NCBI GenBank assembly: GCA_009777845.1
Contig: WRLD01000015.1
Location: forward strand, 1-64,000
DNA from: Defluviitaleaceae bacterium
GTDB lineage: Bacteria > Bacillota > Clostridia > Lachnospirales > WQUN01
Reading direction: 5' to 3'
DNA length: 64,000 nucleotides
Part shown: in pieces, positions 43,727 through 53,574 of the stretch
Numbering within the stretch: position 1 is the stretch's first letter
Layout: every line of letters starts with the position of its first letter
Translations under genes and position numbers: made by a program
Notes under the pieces: generated by a model
Databases searched by the model: none
The model's input: only the letters and a program-made list of their open reading frames with translations
Told to the model about the DNA's origin: nothing

Positions 43727-44299
43727 GTGAAAAACGCCTTAATCGTATCATGCTCGGAAAAGGGTACGGCTTTTATTACACAAATGCTAGGCGAAATTCC
43801 GACAATTAGGGAAATAGTGACACTCGAAGCATGTAACGAGGCGCGGCGTATGCTCTTGAAAAGGGACTTTGATTTGGTTATAGTAAATGCGCCGCTCCGA
43901 GCCGAAACAGGCGAGAGCTTTTCGCGAGATGTAGCATCTAAAAGCGTTTCGCAAATTATACTTATTGTGAACGCGGACATTTTTGACGCGGTGGCGGATG
44001 CGTGTGAGGGCGACGGGGTTTTGATGGTTTCAAAGCCCGTGAATAAGGCGGTGTTTTGGTCGTCGCTAAAACTAGCTGGCGCGGCGCATAATAGGCTTAA
44101 ACGTATGCAGACGGAAAATATCAACCTACGGCAAAAAATCGAAGACGTACGCATTATTGACCGCGCAAAGCTGTTAATTATCTCCATTTTGAATATGAGC
44201 GAAAAAGAAGCACACCGCTATATCGAAAAACAGGCGATGGATTTGCGTATATCGAGGCGAGAGGTCGCGGAGGGGATATTGCGGACGTATGAGCAGTAG
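43727..44299 (+). CDS. Response regulator-like protein with ANTAR RNA-binding domain
   Basis: 190 residues from GTG 43727, with AAGGAG 10 bases upstream. The N-terminal 120 residues have a receiver-like layout, but the typical acidic pair and acceptor Asp are not clear (LVIVNAPLRAE where LLDIxMP is expected). The ANTAR domain (about 128-190) shows IIDRAKLLIISILNMSEKEA and a helical RREVAEGIL. ANTAR proteins bind paired six-base-loop hairpins and prevent termination. The position right after glnA matches NitR-type nitrogen regulators of clostridia. The gdhA leader 5 kb upstream has a candidate target. Confidence 0.87.
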   Translation: MKNALIVSCSEKGTAFITQMLGEIPTIREIVTLEACNEARRMLLKRDFDLVIVNAPLRAETGESFSRDVASKSVSQIILIVNADIFDAVADACEGDGVLMVSKPVNKAVFWSSLKLAGAAHNRLKRMQTENINLRQKIEDVRIIDRAKLLIISILNMSEKEAHRYIEKQAMDLRISRREVAEGILRTYEQ

Positions 44300-44925
44300 G
44301 GGCAACGTCTTGTCAATTTGGTACGTGCGTAGTTTGTTTTTTGTAGGGGGCGGACTTGTCCGCCCCGAGGTACGCACGTAATATGTGCGAGGTACGCAAA
44401 AATCACGAAAACCGCGGAGGGGGCAACGTCCCATCAATTTAGTACGTGCAAGCCTCGGGGCGGACAGGGTCGGCGTGCGGCGTTGTCTAAGAAAACCACT
44501 TAGACAACACCTTACTGCCTGCTTGTCCGCCCCCTACGGAAAGCGTGCGTGTTTTGGTTTTTGTAGGGGGCGGACTTGTCCGCCCCGAGGTACGCACGTA
44601 ATATGTGCTAGGTACGCAAAAATCACGAAAACCGCAGGACGGGCAACGTCCCATCAATTTGGTACGTGCAAGCCTCGGGGCGGACAAGTCCGCCCCCTAC
44701 GGAAAGCGTGCGTGTTTTGGTTTTTGTAGGGGGCGGACTTGTCCGCCCCGAGGTACGCACGTAATATGTGCGAGGTACGCAAAAAAACCGCAAACCGTGG
44801 AGGGGCAACGTCACATCAATTTAGTACGTGCAAACCTCGGGGCGGACAAGTCCGCCCCCTACGGAAAACAAAAAAATCAAAAAAAATCAAAAAACAAAAA
44901 AACAAAAAAAGATAGGAGTTATCCC
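44300..44925. repeat. Array of three 138-bp palindrome-ended repeats upstream of guaA
   Basis: Units at 44343..44537, 44563..44700 and 44726..44862 each begin GTAGGGGGCGGACTTGTCCG and end with GTCCGCCCCCTAC. They contain TACGCACGTAATATGTGC. Linkers of about 25 bases contain GCGTGCGTGTTTTGG. Unit 1 is 195 bp only because it carries the 57-bp insert at 44468..44524. The short open frames here are repeat artefacts. A poly-A tract and TAGGAG precede the guaA start. Confidence 0.88.
44468..44524 (+). mobile_element. 57-bp hairpin insert, copy 1
   Basis: Starts GGTCGGCGTGCGGCG and ends CTTACTGCCTGCTT. The centre GTTGTCTAAG / CTTAGACAAC forms a perfect 10-bp stem with a seven-base loop. Removing 57 bp restores the exact 138-bp length of the sister repeat unit. 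Confidence 0.8.
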
Positions 44926-46446
44926 ATGAATCAACCTACACCCACAAATCAACTCGTACTAGTATTAGACTTCGGCGGGCAATACAAGGAACTAATCGCC
45001 CGCGCCGTTAGGGGCTTGTCCGTGTATGCGGAAATCAAGTCGGGGCATATAACCGCCGCCGAAATTAAGGCGTTGAACCCCATAGGAATAATACTTACTG
45101 GCGGCCCAAAAAGCGTATATTTGGCAGATTCGCCAAAATGCGAACCCGAGCTTTGGGGGCTTGGCATACCGATTTTAGGCATTTGCTACGGTATGCAAAT
45201 GATGTGCCATATGCTTGGCGGCGAGGTTTCTACGGCGGATACAGGCGAGTACGGCTGTGTCACGGTTACGCCGCTGTCTGCGGGCCCGCCGTTCTCCGCG
45301 TTAATGAGCCACCGCGACAGGGTCACGCGCCTGCCAGAGGGCTTTTGCGTAACGTCAACCACAGAAAGCTGTATCGCTTCCTGTGAAAACCGCGAGAAAA
45401 AGCTGTACGGCGTACAGTTTCACCCAGAATCGGAGCATACCAACGACGGCCGCGAGTTTTTAGGGCATTTTTTGTACGAAATATGCGGCGCGGTGGGGGA
45501 TTACAGGCTTGACGATTATGTATCGCTGCAAATTAACGAAATCCGCGGCACGGTAGGCAAGCAAAACATTCTGCTTGCGTTGTCTGGCGGCGTGGATTCC
45601 TCGGTATGCGCGAGCCTGCTATCCAAGGCAGTGCCTGGGCAGCTGACCTGTATTTTCGTAGACCACGGCTTTATGCGGCAAAACGAAGCGGACGAGATAG
45701 AGGCCGTATTTTCTAAACGCAATCTGCGCCTAATTCGCGTAAACGCGCAAAAACGCTTCCTTGGAAAGCTAAAGGGCGTGACCGAGCCAGAGGCGAAGCG
45801 GAAAATTATCGGCGAGGAGTTTATTCGCGTATTTGAAGAAGAAGCGAAAAAGCTAGGAAAAATACCGTTTTTTGCACAGGGCACGATTTACCCCGATATT
45901 GTGGAGTCGGGCGGAGGTATTCACGGCGCGACAATCAAAAGCCACCACAATGTAGGCGGCTTGCCCGAAAAGCTAGATTTTGAAAAAATTGTCGAGCCGC
46001 TGTCGGGGCTGTTTAAGGACGAGGTGCGAGTGCTAGGCAGGAAGCTAGGTCTGCCAAGCAAGCTAGTAAACCGTCAGCCGTTCCCAGGGCCGGGGCTTGC
46101 CATACGCGTAATGGGCGAAATCACGGAGCGTAAGCTAGAGGTTTTGCGTAAGGCGGACGCGATTATGCGCGAGGAGCTTGACCGTATGCGGACGAAGCCG
46201 AGCCAGTATTTTGCGGTACTCACGGACACGCTGTCCGTGGGCGTGAAGGGCGATGACCGCACGTACGAGCCAGTAGTCGCACTGCGTGCAGTTACCACCA
46301 CCGACTTTATGACCTGCGAATATACGCAAATTCCGCACAAGATTTTGAGCAAAATATCGGCGCGAATTACGAACGAAATACCGCTAGTGAGCCGCGTTGT
46401 GTATGATATTACATCCAAACCGCCCGCAACCGTAGAATGGGAGTAA
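44926..46446 (+). CDS. guaA: GMP synthase (glutamine-hydrolysing)
   Basis: 506 residues. It converts XMP to GMP using glutamine and ATP. The start is 44926, with TAGGAG upstream; the longer open frame comes from repeat DNA. The amidotransferase domain has C87 in GICYGMQMM and a His-Glu end HPESEHT. The ATP-pyrophosphatase P-loop is [11 protein letters not shown]. The C-terminal dimer domain ends KPPATVEWE. It lies directly upstream of pyrG (4 bp), another glutamine-amide user. Confidence 0.96.
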   Translation: MNQPTPTNQLVLVLDFGGQYKELIARAVRGLSVYAEIKSGHITAAEIKALNPIGIILTGGPKSVYLADSPKCEPELWGLGIPILGICYGMQMMCHMLGGEVSTADTGEYGCVTVTPLSAGPPFSALMSHRDRVTRLPEGFCVTSTTESCIASCENREKKLYGVQFHPESEHTNDGREFLGHFLYEICGAVGDYRLDDYVSLQINEIRGTVGKQNILLALSGGVDSSVCASLLSKAVPGQLTCIFVDHGFMRQNEADEIEAVFSKRNLRLIRVNAQKRFLGKLKGVTEPEAKRKIIGEEFIRVFEEEAKKLGKIPFFAQGTIYPDIVESGGGIHGATIKSHHNVGGLPEKLDFEKIVEPLSGLFKDEVRVLGRKLGLPSKLVNRQPFPGPGLAIRVMGEITERKLEVLRKADAIMREELDRMRTKPSQYFAVLTDTLSVGVKGDDRTYEPVVALRAVTTTDFMTCEYTQIPHKILSKISARITNEIPLVSRVVYDITSKPPATVEWE

Positions 46447-46450
46447 AAGC

Positions 46451-48052
46451 ATGGCAAAATATATTTTTGTAACTGGCGGCGTTGTTTCTGGGCTAGGCAA
46501 GGGCATTACCGCCGCCTCGCTCGGCAGACTGCTTAAACAGCGCGGTCTAAAGGTAGCGGCACAAAAGCTAGACCCTTATATGAATGTTGACCCTGGCACA
46601 ATGAGTCCGTTTCAGCACGGCGAGGTGTTCGTAACCGACGACGGCGCGGAAACCGACCTCGACCTAGGGCATTATGAGCGGTTTATAGACGAAAATTTGA
46701 CAAAGCTAAGCAATTTGACCTCGGGCAAGGTTTATCAGAATGTCCTGCAACGCGAACGCGAGGGCGGATTTTTGGGCGTGACAGTGCAGTTTATTCCCCA
46801 TGTCACGGACGAAATAAAAAACTTCATTTATGAGGGCGCGAAAAACAGCCAAGCCGACATTATGATTACCGAAATAGGCGGAACAATCGGCGATATAGAA
46901 AGCCAGCCCTTTATCGAAGCCATTCGACAAATTTCCCTAGAAAAAGGGCGCGAAAACTGCCTGTTTATTCATGTTACGCTTGTTCCCTTTTTGAAAGCCA
47001 CTGGCGAGCATAAATCGAAGCCTACACAGCATTCGGTAAAAGACCTACAGGCGATGGGAATCGCGCCCGATGTCATTATCGCGCGTGCGGACGAGCCTTT
47101 GACCGCAGGAATAAAGGAAAAAATCGCGCTGTTTTGCAACGTAAAGCCCGATTGCGTTATCGAAAATGTTACCCTGCCGTCCTTGTACGAGGCCCCGCTT
47201 ATGCTGCACAAAAACGGCTTAGACATGGTCGTTTGCCGTCAGCTTGGGCTTGACGTTCCCCCTGCCGATTTACGCGAATGGCAGAGCATGACCCAGAAAA
47301 TATCCTCATTGGCAGAAAATGCCATAACCATTGCCATTGTCGGCAAATATGTAAGGCTTCACGACGCGTACCTTTCGATTACCGAAAGCCTACGTCACGC
47401 AGGCTTTGAAACAGGCGTACAGGTGAATATAAAATGGGTAGACAGCGAGGAATGTGAAGCCGCGGGCGCGCAGGAATTGTTGGCAGGTGTCAATGGCATA
47501 ATCGTGCCTGGCGGCTTCGGCGAGAGGGGCATAGAGGGCAAAATCGCCGCGTGTCGCTTTGCACGCGAAAACGATATACCATATTTAGGCATTTGCCTAG
47601 GTATGCAGATTGCGGTCATTGAATTTGCGAGAAACGTATGCGGATTAGAAAGTGCAAGCTCGGGCGAATTTAGCCAAAGGGGCAAGCACCCAGTAATTGA
47701 CCTTATGCCCGACCAAGAGGGCATGGTCGGCAGCGGCGGAACAATGCGCCTCGGCGCGTACCCCTGTGTCATCACGCATGGCTCGCGGCTATATAGCCTA
47801 TACCAAAAAACGGAAATAAGCGAAAGACATCGCCACCGCTTTGAATTTAACAACGCTTACCGCGAAACGCTGGCTAATAGCGGGCTTTTGATTAGCGGCA
47901 CGTCGCCAGACGGCAAGCTCGTGGAGGCTGTGGAGCTGCCGAATAGTCGTTTCCATGTCGGGGTTCAGTTTCACCCCGAGTTTAAGAGCCGCCCGAATAA
48001 GCCGCACCCGTTGTTTTTGGGGTTGGTGGGTAAATCCGTGGAAATCCGTTAA
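46451..48052 (+). CDS. pyrG: CTP synthase, 3' end formed by a repeat
   Basis: 533 residues. It makes CTP from UTP, ATP and glutamine. The synthetase domain starts [20 protein letters not shown]. The amidotransferase has the catalytic Cys in YLGICLGMQ and the His-Glu pair in [10 protein letters not shown]. After HPLFLGLVG the last residues KSVEIR and the stop codon come from repeat DNA (GGTAAATCCGTGGAAATCCG followed by TTAAATCCG). Normal members have a short variable tail here, so activity is probably kept. Confidence 0.95.
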   Translation: MAKYIFVTGGVVSGLGKGITAASLGRLLKQRGLKVAAQKLDPYMNVDPGTMSPFQHGEVFVTDDGAETDLDLGHYERFIDENLTKLSNLTSGKVYQNVLQREREGGFLGVTVQFIPHVTDEIKNFIYEGAKNSQADIMITEIGGTIGDIESQPFIEAIRQISLEKGRENCLFIHVTLVPFLKATGEHKSKPTQHSVKDLQAMGIAPDVIIARADEPLTAGIKEKIALFCNVKPDCVIENVTLPSLYEAPLMLHKNGLDMVVCRQLGLDVPPADLREWQSMTQKISSLAENAITIAIVGKYVRLHDAYLSITESLRHAGFETGVQVNIKWVDSEECEAAGAQELLAGVNGIIVPGGFGERGIEGKIAACRFARENDIPYLGICLGMQIAVIEFARNVCGLESASSGEFSQRGKHPVIDLMPDQEGMVGSGGTMRLGAYPCVITHGSRLYSLYQKTEISERHRHRFEFNNAYRETLANSGLLISGTSPDGKLVEAVELPNSRFHVGVQFHPEFKSRPNKPHPLFLGLVGKSVEIR

Positions 48053-48631
48053 ATCCGTGTTTTATTGTCAATGTCAACAGGTTAAGGCTTGGGCTTTGCG
48101 GCGGTAATCGTAGGGGACGGATTTATCCGTCCCGAGGTTACCTCGCTCTGCGTTAATGGACGTTATCTGCCTCGAATTGACGAACGTGCATACCTCGGGA
48201 CGGATAAATCCGTCCCCTACGAAACCTTGCAAAGTTCATTGCAGTTGCCTAAACAGCTATATCTACGATACCTCGCCAAAACCATGGAATCTGCGTAAAT
48301 CCGTGAAAATCCGTGAAATCCGCGTTTGATTTACATATTTCGGCTTCGTGCGTTTGCTATGGCGGTTACTGTAGGGGACGGATAAATCCGTCCCCTACGA
48401 AACCTTGCAAATTCCATTACCGTTGCCTAAACAGCCATATCTACGACACTTCGCTAAAACCATGGAATCTGCGTAAATCTACGATACTTCGCCAAAACCA
48501 TAAAATCCGCGTGAATCCGTAAAAATCCGTTAAATCCGTGTTTGATTTACATATTTTGGCTTAGTGCATTTGCTATGGCGGTTCTTGTAGGGGACGGATT
48601 TATCCGTCCCGAGATTACCTCGCTCCGCGTT

Positions 48632-48688
48632 GGTCGGTGTGCGGTGTTGTCTAAGAAAACCACTTAGACAACACCTTACTGCCTGCTT
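48632..48688 (+). mobile_element. 57-bp hairpin insert, copy 2
   Basis: Starts GGTCGGTGTGCGGTG and ends CTTACTGCCTGCTT, differing from copy 1 at two positions near the start. It splits GCGTT|AATGG of a 111-bp element; removing it restores exactly 111 bp. Same orientation as copy 1. Confidence 0.82.
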
Positions 48689-48942
48689 AATGGACGTTAC
48701 CCGACCCGAATTGACGAACGTGCATACCTCGGGACGGATAAATCCGTCCCCTACGAAACCCTGCAAAGTCTATTACAGTTGCATAAACAGCCATATCTAC
48801 GACACTCCGCCAAAACCATGGAATCTGCGTAAATCTACGATGCTTCGCCAAAACCATAAAATCCGCGTGAATCCGTGAAAATCCGTTAAATCCGTGTTTG
48901 ATTTACATATTTTGGTTTCGTATGTTTGCTATGCGATTACAT

Positions 48943-48987
48943 AAAAAAACCCCACCCGCCATTGCTCCAACAATGACAGGCGAGGTT
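48943..48987 (-). terminator. Terminator of the multi-module dockerin gene
   Basis: On the minus strand AACCTCGCCTG...CATTG, a six-base loop, CAATG and GCGGGTGGGGTT form an imperfect long stem followed by TTTTT. It lies 80 bp after the stop codon. Confidence 0.75.
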
Positions 48988-49066
48988 CTTATTTACCAGA
49001 AAACTACTCTGCGAGATGAAATTCCCACCATAGTCCTCCGTAGGAAAGGGGCAACGCCCCCCCCCT

Positions 49067-52000
49067 CTAGTCTACATCTTGCAAATCAGACAAGCGATAG
49101 CCTGTAAGCCATCTTAACAATGCGGTAATATCCGCCGCGTTTACTGCGCCGTCGCCATTGATGTCTGCGACACGAGTATCTCCGACAGCAAAGCCAGTAT
49201 GACCTGCTACAGCGCGTGCTAGGAATACTATATCGGCGGAGCTTACGTCTCCTGCGCCGTCTGATGCTACTGCGCCCACGCGTACCCAGTTTGCAGATAC
49301 GGTTGTGTTAGCGGTTACGTTTCTGTAGCCCTCGGTAGCCCAGCCCTCAAAAATCCAACCTTCGCCGCGACCGTCCCATGGGTTGTGCGGCGGTGTAGCG
49401 CTCATGCCGTTACCTACGTTTACGATAACGGAGTTTCCGCCGCCTAGGTCAAAGGTTACTTGGTTGGTGCTTCCTGTGGCTACACGCAGTACGATTATGC
49501 CAGGCAAGGAGGCAAACCCTGCGCCTTCCTCGAAAGCGAGCTGTGTCAAGCCGTCCGCGCTTTGTGCATATGCTAGACCATCATACACGTCCATATTCGA
49601 CCAACGCGGAGTCCAGCTGTTAGGCATAGGAACAACATTTCTGCCAGCAGGTGCATCTAAGGTATTGTCAAAGTACCATGATGATGAGTCGCCTGGCTCT
49701 ATTACAAGCGGCGCGGTAAATTCTAGCTCTATGCCGTTGACGATAACCTTATCGAAAGAAATTGATGCGCCGCTTCCTGCTATGGCATCGATTTGTCCGA
49801 TATTGAGGAAGCCTGCGGTCGTGGTGAGAGGCACTACTACGTTGTGTGTTCCGTTTGTTGCGGGAATGGCGACATCTGTCCAGCTCCATGTGCCGTCTGG
49901 GCGTACGCCGAGGTTAAAGCTGCCCTCGGTTGTCGCGCCTGAAACAGTAACCACGTATTCTAAAGAGGAAACAGGCACAGAGCCGCCGTCCTCTAGCACG
50001 CGTTCGATTTTCGCGCTTGTTATTGTAAAGTCGTCACTTCCGCTTGTGGCAACCCTTATTCTAGGCGGATTAACAACCGCATCACCCGCAGAGGGGATTA
50101 CGCTTGTAAATTCCACAGAAACCACGCCGTTATAGGCAGTTGCTGTATTTAGCTCCCATGGTTCTTCGTCTAGTGGGAAAAATACTTGTATATCGTTTGT
50201 TGCGCCCTCGCCCACTACGGTTATTTTGTATTTCGTGTCGGCTGCAAGTGCTATGCCGTTGTCGCCGCCTACGAGAATATCGAACGCAAACCAGTTGCCC
50301 CCACGGCCAGAAACAACAAGCTCGCCGTTCACGATAGAGAACTCTGGGCTAGCAGAACGCTGTACATAGTTGTATCGAGAGTTGCCGTTTAGTGCGGTAA
50401 CAAGCTCGGGAACAATGCCAAGCTCCCATACCGTTACCCATGTTTCTGGTGGAGGCTTTATGCGTGAGCGTATTACCTCAAAGGAGGTAACGTCAAACAT
50501 ACCCACATCGCCCTCGTCTACAGCCATACGCATACGGAAATGTGTTCTTCCGCGGTTGAGGTGTTCCTCTGTGACTGCAAATGAGAAAGTATATTCCTCG
50601 TCTGAATCTAGCACTCCCGAGCTATCAATCAGCAGAGAATGGTCTGTTCCTGTTTCCTCGTCATAGGGAGCTTCAGAATGAATAGTAATAGCTCCGCCCA
50701 TGCCTTGACCTTTAACCGTGGCTACGACCATATCGCCCACTTCTAATAAATCGTGGACTATAAAGTCAACGCCGCGCCAGCCCCATGGGTCTGCTGCAAT
50801 AATGATTACGTTTACTCCACCGTCGCCAGTGGGTGACAGGATAGATTCAGCATCTACTATGCGCGCGTTGTCGTCCTCAAAATCGTCGCCTATCTCGATA
50901 AGGTGTTCTTCCATAGACCATATTACAGAGGTAGCGGGTATGCAGTCCCTGTCCTCCTCTTGTACGAGGATAACCAAGGGGCGTTCAGCACCGAGCGGCT
51001 CGGGCAGGTTGCCAGGCGTATGAATTGTCATGCTTCTGTCAGACTGAATTAGCTTAGTGTTTCCGCAGTCGCAGGAAGCAAAAACAGGAGCGTCTGTCAT
51101 CCAACCATTGGGAAGCGGCGCAATCATTTCATCGTCGTTGGGGTCAAATGTGCCGTCTAGTACAAAGGTAGGAATAGAAGCGGGGTTTGGTGTAAGTGCT
51201 GTACCGTTGATAATCAGCTTGCTTACGGTAAATGTATCAGCGCCGACAATGGTATGCTCTCCGCCCATGTTTGATGCGCCGATTAGCTCTACACCTGCGG
51301 CAAGGGGTACTTGCCAGGAGAATGTACCATTACCAGGCGCGGTAAAGGCAAAGCTCGTGGGGTTAGATATTGCCGCGCCGCTTATATTACGCCGCCACTG
51401 GAAGTTACCAGAAGCAAACGTAATAGTAGGAGTTCCTACAGCACCAGCTACGTCAAATACATACTCCACAGAGGTAATGACCTGCGGGCCAGATATAAAT
51501 GTTAAGCACTCGGTTTCACAGCCAGGCTCGCCGCAGAACTCGCAAAGCACAGCCTCGGGGCGGAAAATGGACATAGCCGTTATTTCGTACACAGCGGCGT
51601 AATCACTTGCGCCATGTGCCACAAAACGAAGCATTTCGCCCGCCGCAGTAGTAGAAGCCACATATTCTACTACGAATGGGCCTGGTTCTTCTAGCCTTAC
51701 ATTGGCTGCGCCGTCTACGCCGTCTGGCATATAGCCTGTGGTCGAGTGACCTTGTAGACGCATGTCGGCGTTGCCGACATTGTCTGCGCCAGAGATTAGG
51801 TTACCCTCTATGCGTAGTACATCGCCGCGCTTGAATGGGAAGTTAATAAGAAGCCCTCTTGTGCGGCTTGCTGTACGGTTTACTGTAAGGAATTTATCGC
51901 CTGCACGTTCGCCTATGGTGATAAAGTTTTCGGGGTCAACGTGTGTAACACCCAAAACGCGAGTACCTGATGGCGTGGTCGTGATTACTTCGCTTATGTC

Positions 52001-53356
52001 GCGGTCTGCGAGATATGCCTGTAGCTCGAAAAGCTCGCCGCTGTCGGGCAGTGGCTCTGGGCGGTAGAGAGTCATGTCGTAGATGCTCATTTGTGCGATA
52101 GCATTGTCACCATGGGGAAGTAGACGAATCGCACCGCCATTTACGGTTGGTTGGTCTATCATAATTTCAAAGGTAAACGGCCCGATTCCTGTGTTGTCGG
52201 GGGCTCCAGGCATATTGCCAGTAGCACCATTAGACTGTACTCTAAACCCAAGGCTAGAGTTATCGGTGTGTATTTCGCCCTCTACGCGTAAAATATCGCC
52301 TACCTGGAGAGGGAATTTTTGTGCATAGAACATAGCACCCCTCGTAGAGTTAGCGTTTTGGCGGTCTATATGCAGATAACGCCCATTTGCGTTTTCTTGC
52401 AACAAGATGTCCGTAGGAGGATTTTCGCTGTGTGTCGCACCAAGGAAATATGATGGTTCGAGCCTAAAGTTCCTGCCTATCTCAAAATGCGAGAGGTTTT
52501 CTTTAAGGCTGTACAAAAGACCAAACTCTGGAATTTGGCATAGATTTTCCTCGCAAGCGGGTTCGCCGCAAAGCGCGCATACAGCAAAGTCTGTTATTTC
52601 ATAGAATTGAATATTGCTGAAATATAAAGGCCCAGTACCTGCGGGAAGCCTTGAATCTATTGCAGCAAAGACATTGCCGTTGTCGGAAAGGGTAGTACCT
52701 GTGTATAAAAATTCGTACTCGTACCTTATGCCGCTTACAGGCGAAACTGCAACGCCGTCACCGCTACCAGGAGGACGTACTAGCAAACTTGCAGGGGGTG
52801 TAGTACCTGCTAGGTCTGTAGAAGCATTAAATGCAAGAATATACCTTGAGTTGACGTTAGGCATAAAACCAGCCGCTGAGAAGTTGCCTGTGCCGCGTAT
52901 CATAAACTGCATTCTCAGGTTGTTAGAGCCAGTATTATTGAACTCTATAGTTCCATCGGGCAACACAGTGATTGCGCCTGTTACACTGGAGCTGGTTATA
53001 ATTCCCACGGTTTCACCTGCGGCGTTAGAAACAGCGTTTCTGTTTGAGCCGCTTGGCGTTGACCCACCTGCTAGGTCATACGTCCACACGAGGTCATTAT
53101 ACCCCGACACAACAAAATCATCATCGTAGGGCAAGGCTCCGCCCTCGCTCTCGATGTAGCCGTTCTCGTCTGTATTGGATTCTTCTTCAGTAACGTAAAC
53201 GGTGTTTTCGCCCCCGTCAGCGGCGTTGTATTCCTGTTCTGTTGCTCCCTCTGTGTCTACCTCGTTTGCAAAGGCAGCGGCGGGAAGCATGGACAACACT
53301 AAAACCGCGGTCATAAGCAAGGCTATGACGCGCTTGTACAACTTGCGTTCCTGCAT
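49067..53356 (-). CDS. Large secreted multi-module protein with C-terminal dockerin-like domain
   Basis: 1429 residues. The start at 53356 gives a signal peptide (VIALLMTAVLVLSMLPAAAFA), with GAGAGGGG upstream. The body is a chain of about six beta-rich modules. Two of them (about residues 290-440 and 445-610) match the LQ/VNR/TRG modules of the protein at 9749..14197, for example LTVNRTASRTRGLL. Short Cys clusters (CALCGEPACEENLC, CEFCGEPGCETEC) separate modules. Near the end there is an InlB-like strand WIFEGWATEG, then GDVSSADIVFLARAV and the loop DINGDGAVNAADITALLRWL. The first calcium loop is degenerate, the second intact. No catalytic motif is visible, so binding or scaffolding is likely. 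No cohesin was recognised. Confidence 0.85.
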   Translation of the reverse strand: MQERKLYKRVIALLMTAVLVLSMLPAAAFANEVDTEGATEQEYNAADGGENTVYVTEEESNTDENGYIESEGGALPYDDDFVVSGYNDLVWTYDLAGGSTPSGSNRNAVSNAAGETVGIITSSSVTGAITVLPDGTIEFNNTGSNNLRMQFMIRGTGNFSAAGFMPNVNSRYILAFNASTDLAGTTPPASLLVRPPGSGDGVAVSPVSGIRYEYEFLYTGTTLSDNGNVFAAIDSRLPAGTGPLYFSNIQFYEITDFAVCALCGEPACEENLCQIPEFGLLYSLKENLSHFEIGRNFRLEPSYFLGATHSENPPTDILLQENANGRYLHIDRQNANSTRGAMFYAQKFPLQVGDILRVEGEIHTDNSSLGFRVQSNGATGNMPGAPDNTGIGPFTFEIMIDQPTVNGGAIRLLPHGDNAIAQMSIYDMTLYRPEPLPDSGELFELQAYLADRDISEVITTTPSGTRVLGVTHVDPENFITIGERAGDKFLTVNRTASRTRGLLINFPFKRGDVLRIEGNLISGADNVGNADMRLQGHSTTGYMPDGVDGAANVRLEEPGPFVVEYVASTTAAGEMLRFVAHGASDYAAVYEITAMSIFRPEAVLCEFCGEPGCETECLTFISGPQVITSVEYVFDVAGAVGTPTITFASGNFQWRRNISGAAISNPTSFAFTAPGNGTFSWQVPLAAGVELIGASNMGGEHTIVGADTFTVSKLIINGTALTPNPASIPTFVLDGTFDPNDDEMIAPLPNGWMTDAPVFASCDCGNTKLIQSDRSMTIHTPGNLPEPLGAERPLVILVQEEDRDCIPATSVIWSMEEHLIEIGDDFEDDNARIVDAESILSPTGDGGVNVIIIAADPWGWRGVDFIVHDLLEVGDMVVATVKGQGMGGAITIHSEAPYDEETGTDHSLLIDSSGVLDSDEEYTFSFAVTEEHLNRGRTHFRMRMAVDEGDVGMFDVTSFEVIRSRIKPPPETWVTVWELGIVPELVTALNGNSRYNYVQRSASPEFSIVNGELVVSGRGGNWFAFDILVGGDNGIALAADTKYKITVVGEGATNDIQVFFPLDEEPWELNTATAYNGVVSVEFTSVIPSAGDAVVNPPRIRVATSGSDDFTITSAKIERVLEDGGSVPVSSLEYVVTVSGATTEGSFNLGVRPDGTWSWTDVAIPATNGTHNVVVPLTTTAGFLNIGQIDAIAGSGASISFDKVIVNGIELEFTAPLVIEPGDSSSWYFDNTLDAPAGRNVVPMPNSWTPRWSNMDVYDGLAYAQSADGLTQLAFEEGAGFASLPGIIVLRVATGSTNQVTFDLGGGNSVIVNVGNGMSATPPHNPWDGRGEGWIFEGWATEGYRNVTANTTVSANWVRVGAVASDGAGDVSSADIVFLARAVAGHTGFAVGDTRVADINGDGAVNAADITALLRWLTGYRLSDLQDVD

Positions 53357-53509
53357 AAGAAAATCCCCTCTCTTTTGCGAGTGTGTTAAATAATTTCCTT
53401 GAATTAAATAACCCCACCCTTTTATGTTCATTGTTACTTGCTATTATAATTCATAACTTACAAAAAAGGAAATACTATTTTTGAAAAAAATAAAAAATTT
53501 TTTTTCCTT

Positions 53510-53537
53510 TTGCATTTTAGGAAAAATTAGTTATAAT
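53510..53537 (+). promoter_or_regulatory. Promoter for the LCP-mutL gene chain
   Basis: TTGCAT (53510-53515) and TATAAT (53532-53537) are 16 bases apart. The following SD-like AAGGAG is at 53560-53565. Confidence 0.7.
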
Positions 53538-53574
53538 TAAGAGGTGTGTATTCGGAAAAAAGGAGCTGTTTATC

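Larger units (their letters stand above)
48053..49066. repeat. Kilobase of nested repeats between pyrG and a secreted-protein gene
   Basis: No gene is seen. Three composite units follow one another. Each has a GTAGGGG element, then a spacer with CCTAAACAGC/CATAAACAGC and ATATCTACGA, then an ATCCG block, then TTACATATTT. GTAGGGG elements are at 48110..48220 (111 bp), 48371..48398 (28 bp, two end arms fused into a perfect palindrome) and 48587..48754 (111 bp plus the 57-bp insert). ATCCG blocks are near 48020, 48285, 48470 and 48800. The last part holds the terminator of the minus-strand gene. Confidence 0.85.

Noticed and set aside
44385..44729. Protein-coding ORFs in the guaA upstream region
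   Set aside because: The frames are created by the repeated GC-rich units and read the same repeat several times. The guaA start has its own ribosome site at 44926.
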